Shown in pieces: positions 59,290-64,000 of a stretch of DNA of 64,000 nucleotides; position 1 is the first letter of the stretch; the number at the start of each line of letters is the position of its first letter. The notes beneath the pieces were generated by a model. That model searched no databases. It worked only from the letters and a program-made list of their open reading frames with translations, and was not told the DNA's origin. Origin of the DNA: Cristatella mucedo. Lineage: Eukaryota; Bryozoa; Phylactolaemata; Cristatellidae. Position numbers and translations under genes: made by a program. Location of the stretch: the NCBI GenBank assembly GCA_009760855.2, contig WPIO01000047.1:1397001-1461000 (forward strand). Direction: 5' to 3'.

Positions 59290-61370
59290 CAGCCTGGAAT
59301 ATTCAGCTATCTGGGTGATCGTGAACCAAACGTTCGCTTTGGAAAAATCCTGATTTCGACGATCAACCATCTCCTCAAACGCTCCCAGATTAGCACCTTA
59401 CCTGATGATCCTTGTGATGATCTAGCTGATCGCTTCTCTTGATTCTTTGTGCAGAAGATAGACAAGATCAGGGAGTCCATCCCTGCGATGACAACATCCC
59501 CACTAGAATGCTGTTCCCTGATTCCTGGCTGCACCTCAATGTCTACATTTAAGCAGGTCACTAGTGATCTAGTCCTGAAGTTCGTATCCCAATCAAAGAA
59601 GACAACAAGTCCTCTGGACCTTATTCCCACTGTCCTGCTCTTACGTTGCATTGATCTGCTGCTGCCATGCATAACTAACATCATTAATATGTAATTAGCC
59701 TCAGGTCATGTCCCAGCACCTTTCAAAAAAGCTGTAGTCAGGCCACTTCTCAAGAAAGCTACACTAGACCAAGAGAACTTGAGCAACTACCGCTCAGTCT
59801 CCCTTCTACCATTCCTATCAGAGACACTGGGACAGGTCGTGGCAGACCAGCTGAACTCATATATCGAAGCTTCAAACCTTGCGAGTAAGTTCCAGTCTGG
59901 CTTTAGAGCTAATCACTCCACAGAGTCAGCATTGCTTAGGGTATACAACGACCTACTTAGGAATGCAGACATGGGTAGAGTGTCTTTACTTGTTTTGCTC
60001 GATCTTTCGGGAGCTTTTGATACTATCGATCACAAAGTTCTTCTAGAGCACCTCTCATCTCGCCTGGGCATCACTGGCACTGCTCTGCAATGGTTCAGAT
60101 CCGATCTCTGTGAGAGACTTCAGAGTATTGACTTGAATGGACAAAGATTATCCGAGCTACCTCTGAAATATGGGGTACCTCAGGGCTCCGTGCTAGGTCC
60201 GGTTCTTTTCATGGTTTATACTCTCCATCTTGCCGATGTGATAGCCAAGCACAATCTAGGCTTTCACTTCTATGCGGATGACACTCAGTTGTACCTTTGC
60301 TTTGATCCCCCCAGCCTTCGAGCACCTCAAATTCTCACAACTCACTTGCTGCATGTATTGATGACATCCGCACGTGGATGGCAGCAAATTTTCTAGAACT
60401 AAACGACAATAAAACTAACTTACTAGTTTTGGGCAAACCCAGTGTGATTCACAAATTGGAAAGGCTGACGCTCAAAATTAGCTCTGCCAGCATATCTCCT
60501 GTTGAATCAGCTCGAAATCTGGGTGTCATGTTCCAAAGCGACCTCTCTTTAGACGACCACATCAGCTCCACAGTCAAATCGGCCTACTTTCAGCTACATG
60601 ACATTGCTAAAATTCGGGCTTGTTTAGATAAGGATACTACTTCTAAGTTGGTCCATGCATTCGTCACATCCCGTCTCGACTTCTGCAACTCACTGCTTAC
60701 TGGCCTACCGGCATGTGCGATCAGGCGATTGCAGCTGGTGCCAAACTCTGCAGTTAGGCTTGTCTGTCGAGAGCGTTGCAGTTGCCACATTACTCCACTT
60801 CTCGCCGAGCAGCACTGGCTACCAGTCAAGCAACAGATTGACTTCAAGGTTTTGTCGCTCACTTTTAGGTCACTACATTTTTTGGCTCCAGCCTATCTCT
60901 CAGATCTACTCCCCCACCTTGGCCAAGCATTGTACCGCTTGCTTTTCGGAATCCAGCAGTCTACAAATACCTCGTACAAACCTCAAATCCTTTGGAGACC
61001 GTGCATTTAGTTCGTATGCTCCCAAAGCCTGGAACTCCCTCCCGACTTACGTCACAACATCCCCTGACTTGACCACATTTAAAAAGAACTTAAAAACACG
61101 CCTATTTAGGACAGCATTTAGTGGGTCCCTATGATTCGTCTTGATGTGCTTATGCGTGCTGACACTGTGCATGCTGCCACTAACCACATTGCATGCTGAC
61201 CCTGTGCATGTCACCCCTAACAATGTTATTCATGTTGTTTGTTTATCAAGCATGATATTACTCACCATTCAATTGCATCTCCCTTTGCAGCAGCAGATGC
61301 AAAGCGCCTAGAGAGAGATTGAGTTCTCTGAGGGCGCTTTATCAAGTGCAAAATTATTATTATTATTATC
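59290..61370 (+). mobile_element. LINE A, longest copy (linker, RT, 3' end)
   Basis: An L2-clade non-LTR retrotransposon ORF2 lacking its endonuclease half. Linker residues LPDDPCDDLADRFS and KIDKIRESIPAM (59380-59500) precede a TAA at about 59692 that separates them from PAPFKKAVVRPLLKKA. Frame 59779-60396 carries LSNYRSVSLLPFLSETL, FQSGFRANHSTESALLR, LLDLSGAFDTIDHKVLL, YGVPQGSVLGPVLF and FHFYADDTQLYLCF with YADD intact. A frameshift near 60340 leads to 60378-61010 (C-terminal domain), and another near 60920 to AWNSLPTYVTTSPDL. The 3' hairpin is at about 61305-61340, followed by an ATT tail. At least three inactivating lesions are visible. Confidence 0.95.
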
Positions 61371-61567
61371 GGTTAATCGAATTAGTGAGTACAGACAGTC
61401 TGTATATGTAACCTAATTTAAGTAGTCAGACATAGCTGAGCGAGTATCTACTGCATATATTCAGTAGATACTACCGTGTTCCAACTTGAAATGTAAGATG
61501 CCTGTGTTTGAGCTGACCATTTACAAAATCGGGGCCAGGAAATGCCACCAGAATGTAGGATTGTTGA

Positions 61568-61569
<2 letters not shown>

Positions 61570-61611
<42 letters not shown>

Positions 61612-61625
61612 AAGTATATATATAT
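61570..61625. repeat. (AT)n microsatellite
   Basis: About 37 bp of TA dinucleotide, GTATAAG, then more TA. Short GAGAATAT direct repeats follow to 61683. Confidence 0.95.
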
Positions 61626-61814
61626 TGAGAATATGAGAATAATATACAAACTAATATTGTTGAGAATATTAGTTTGTTGAGAATTATGCATGCAGCCACC
61701 TCAGTCTGCTTATCAGCACTGAAAAACTTGAAAAAATGAGATTGAGGGGATGGTGAGAGTGGCGTCATAGGGAGCCACGGCTTTTTTTTTTAGGTATTTT
61801 GTTGTAGCTATCAG

Positions 61815-61926
61815 AATAGTTTGCTACCGACAGCCTTTAGGGTTTGAGTGAGCTATATAAAAAAAAACTCTTTCGGAACACCTATTTAGTCTTTGTGGAG
61901 TTACAGACGGACATACATTACATTAC
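61815..61926 (+). mobile_element. LINE B 3' tail
   Basis: GCTACCGACAGCCTTTAGGG, AGCTATATAAAAAA, AACACCTATTTAGTCTTTG, GGAGTTACAGACGGACATAC, ATTACATTAC: LINE B end with a small internal deletion. Confidence 0.88.
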
Positions 61927-62729
61927 TGTAGAGCACGATTTGCTGGGTTCTTAAAAGTATCTCCTCTCTCTAAAAGTGATTTTCAGCCACTGTCGGGCGC
62001 TTCTTCTGGAATGGTCAAAGTTTTATCCAGTTTTGCTCATGAATTGATCTATGCCTGATACCTTTTGAGACCGTACATGAAGTTGATGATGATGTAGTTG
62101 GGATAAGCAGCCGCCCACTTTTGTTTAAAAATCCAGTAACTGTAGAACTGTTTTATACTGTTACTTTAGTCTTGCAGACAGCTAAGATATACATTTTTTT
62201 AGATTGACACCACCACCCCCCCCCCATTAAAAAGTAGCTGTTGGGATTATAAGACGAAAGCTCCATTTAGCATACATTTGACACACCCTTCGAGTCAAGA
62301 CTGACCTTAAGGAAACAGTTAAAAGGATGCTTTAATTCTTTCATTATCAAAGTACTTTAGATGAATTTTCCTTTCATGTATTTCTATAAGTTTGCATCGA
62401 TTTAAACACCATGACTGGCCACGGCTGCCCATTCACAAATTGCTATTTTCAAACCCATGACCATTGGTGCGACAGTACCTGACCAAACTGTTAAGGTCTT
62501 TTTTTAAAGGAGCATACATGGCATGCAGTTGCCGAGCCAAGATTTTTATGTATTTGAAGTTGCTGACCCGAGATTCAGGCCAGCCCAGCCGGCAAAGATA
62601 AACGCTGTGGAAATTGCAAGTCTTTGGTTGTACACTTTAGAAACAGCTGTGCATCGATTGAAAGTATGTGATGATCTTATCAATCGTCACCATCGCGGCC
62701 GGTTCTTTCTAAACATGATATGTTTGTTT
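61927..62729. other. No recognised gene
   Basis: About 800 bp with no exon or family repeat recognised; contains a run of ten C at about 62216. Confidence 0.4.
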
Positions 62730-63800
62730 AGCTAAATTTGTCCTGGCACTTTGTATATGCTGTAAGAAGCATCTCAATACGGTTAGACATGACATGAACA
62801 ACGTCAGCTTCGAATAAGCACTGCAAAGGTCGATTCACGCGGACCCAGCACATACAGTGAAGGTGTGTGTCTTTAGCTTCTCTTCAAATGTCTACATGTC
62901 GGAGGATGTCGTGACGTGTTTTTATAATTCAGGAGTAAGTTACATGCTGTGGGAGCATAAGAACAACAAGGCACGGTTTCAAGAGGATTTGAGGCTGATT
63001 TTGAAGTACGGTTAATTGCTTGGGCTCAAAAGAGCGGATGGTACGATTCCTAGCTTGATTGAGTATTAGTTCTGGTAGGTAGGCTGGAGCAAGAAAATAA
63101 AGGGACCTAAAAGATAGTGACAAAATCTTGAAGTCAATACGCGACCTCATTGGGAGCCAGTGCAGGTCAGCTAGAAGCGGTGTAAAATGGCAGCTGTGAC
63201 ACTCCGAACAAGCAAGCTGGACTGCCAAAATTTGCACCACTGCTAAGCACACGATGACCTGGAAGTAGTGAGTTACATAGGTCGAGAAGGTATGTCACAA
63301 ATGCATAGACCAACTTGAATTTGAAATTGCTGTCCAAGCATGCCCGAATTTTTGCAATATTGTGTAGCTGAGAGTACGCAGACTTTATTGTGGAGCTGAT
63401 TTGGTCGTCTAGTCAAAGGTTACTGTGGAACAAGTCGTCGCCCACATTTTGTGCTGAGGCTATTAGAGATACGGTGGTGGAGCCGATCTTGAGGGATGCG
63501 TTTTCCGGTTAGTGAGCAACGCCAGGTTTGCCCATAACTAATAAGTTGGTTTTATCATCATTAAACTTGAGAAAGTTTGCTGTCATCCGTGTGCAGGTGT
63601 CATCAATACATGCAGCAAGGGAGTTGAGAGAATTCGACGTGCTGAAGGGCTGGAAGGGATCCAAGCAAAGTTGCAACTGAGTGTCATCTGCATGGAAATG
63701 AAAGCCTAGATTGTGCTTGGCGATTACATCGGCAAGAGCGAGAGTATGCATTGTATAAAATGTGGACGAAGCACCAAGTCCTGGAGTAACCCGTGCTTTT
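62730..63800 (-). mobile_element. LINE A copy, degenerate
   Basis: Inverted LINE A from an eroded 3' end (GGCACTTTGTATATGCTGTAAG) through C-terminal residues (LLADLHWLPMRSRIDFKILS, LSFRSLYFLAPAYLPEL) to the palm (HNLGFHFHADDTQLQLC, where YADD has become HADD). Many lesions. It fades near 63800. Confidence 0.9.
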
Positions 63801-64000
63801 GTGCCTCTTCGGATGACTGTTACTTAAAAGCACAGCATTGCTGATGTAGTCCATTCCCATATTGTTCGAAGGCATGCCTTGATAATTTTTAATATGCTGA
63901 ATGCACTTTTGGCCTTGGCAGTTGACACAGGTACATTGCCCGTGAGTCATAGCTTAGGGCTAAGGTGCTCACTCTTTACGATTTTGGTCTGGTCATGGGT

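Overview
This window is animal (metazoan) nuclear DNA, probably from a marine invertebrate. Two spliced genes with animal-type RING/UIM ubiquitin-ligase architecture can be assembled by eye. The rest is intron and intergenic sequence packed with decayed retrotransposons, tRNA-like SINEs, a pogo-type DNA element and long simple repeats. Nothing looks bacterial: there are no operons, ribosome binding sites or long host ORFs. The species cannot be named from this sequence.

Host genes, both on the minus strand and head to tail. RNF-A is a six-exon RNF114/RNF125/RNF138/RNF166-type E3 ubiquitin ligase spanning 46976 to 28852. All five introns are GT-AG, the phases fit exactly, and the predicted protein has 219 residues in the order RING, C2HC finger, two C2H2 fingers, C-terminal UIM. 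RNF-B is a diverged paralogue downstream. Only exon 1 (18359-18247) and exon 2 (12815-12641) were found. They have the same intron position and phase as RNF-A and encode a complete RING plus the first half of the C2HC finger. Its later exons are probably beyond the left edge or too diverged to see.

Mobile elements. LINE family A (L2-clade RT) accounts for more than 20 pieces. Its 3' end carries a hairpin (GCGCC...AGAGA...TCTCT...GGCGC) followed by (ATT)n. The longest copy is at 59290-61370, and the best open C-terminal frame is at 51458-52114. LINE family B (CR1/L2 group) ends in an ACATT-type repeat, and its longest copy is at 22480-24085. A third RT family (C) is seen twice. SINE1 has a tRNA-like head and a tail resembling the LINE A hairpin. 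SINE2 is a second tRNA-like family with six copies. There is also a pogo/Tigger-like transposase remnant (8399-8850), a non-autonomous pogo-type element with TA duplications (41641-42206), a Ty3/gypsy remnant split by a LINE inside RNF-B intron 1, and a possible Helitron-like Arg-rich ORF (55864-56637).

Layout: 0-12.6 kb nested LINEs, a 202-bp tandem duplication, a (TC)n tract, the pogo remnant; 12.6-18.4 kb RNF-B; 18.4-28.8 kb intergenic LINE/SINE; 28.8-47 kb RNF-A; 47-51 kb a duplicated 1.6-kb block with internal tandem repeats and long (TC)/(GA) tracts; 51-64 kb LINEs, an 18-bp minisatellite and the Arg-rich ORF region.
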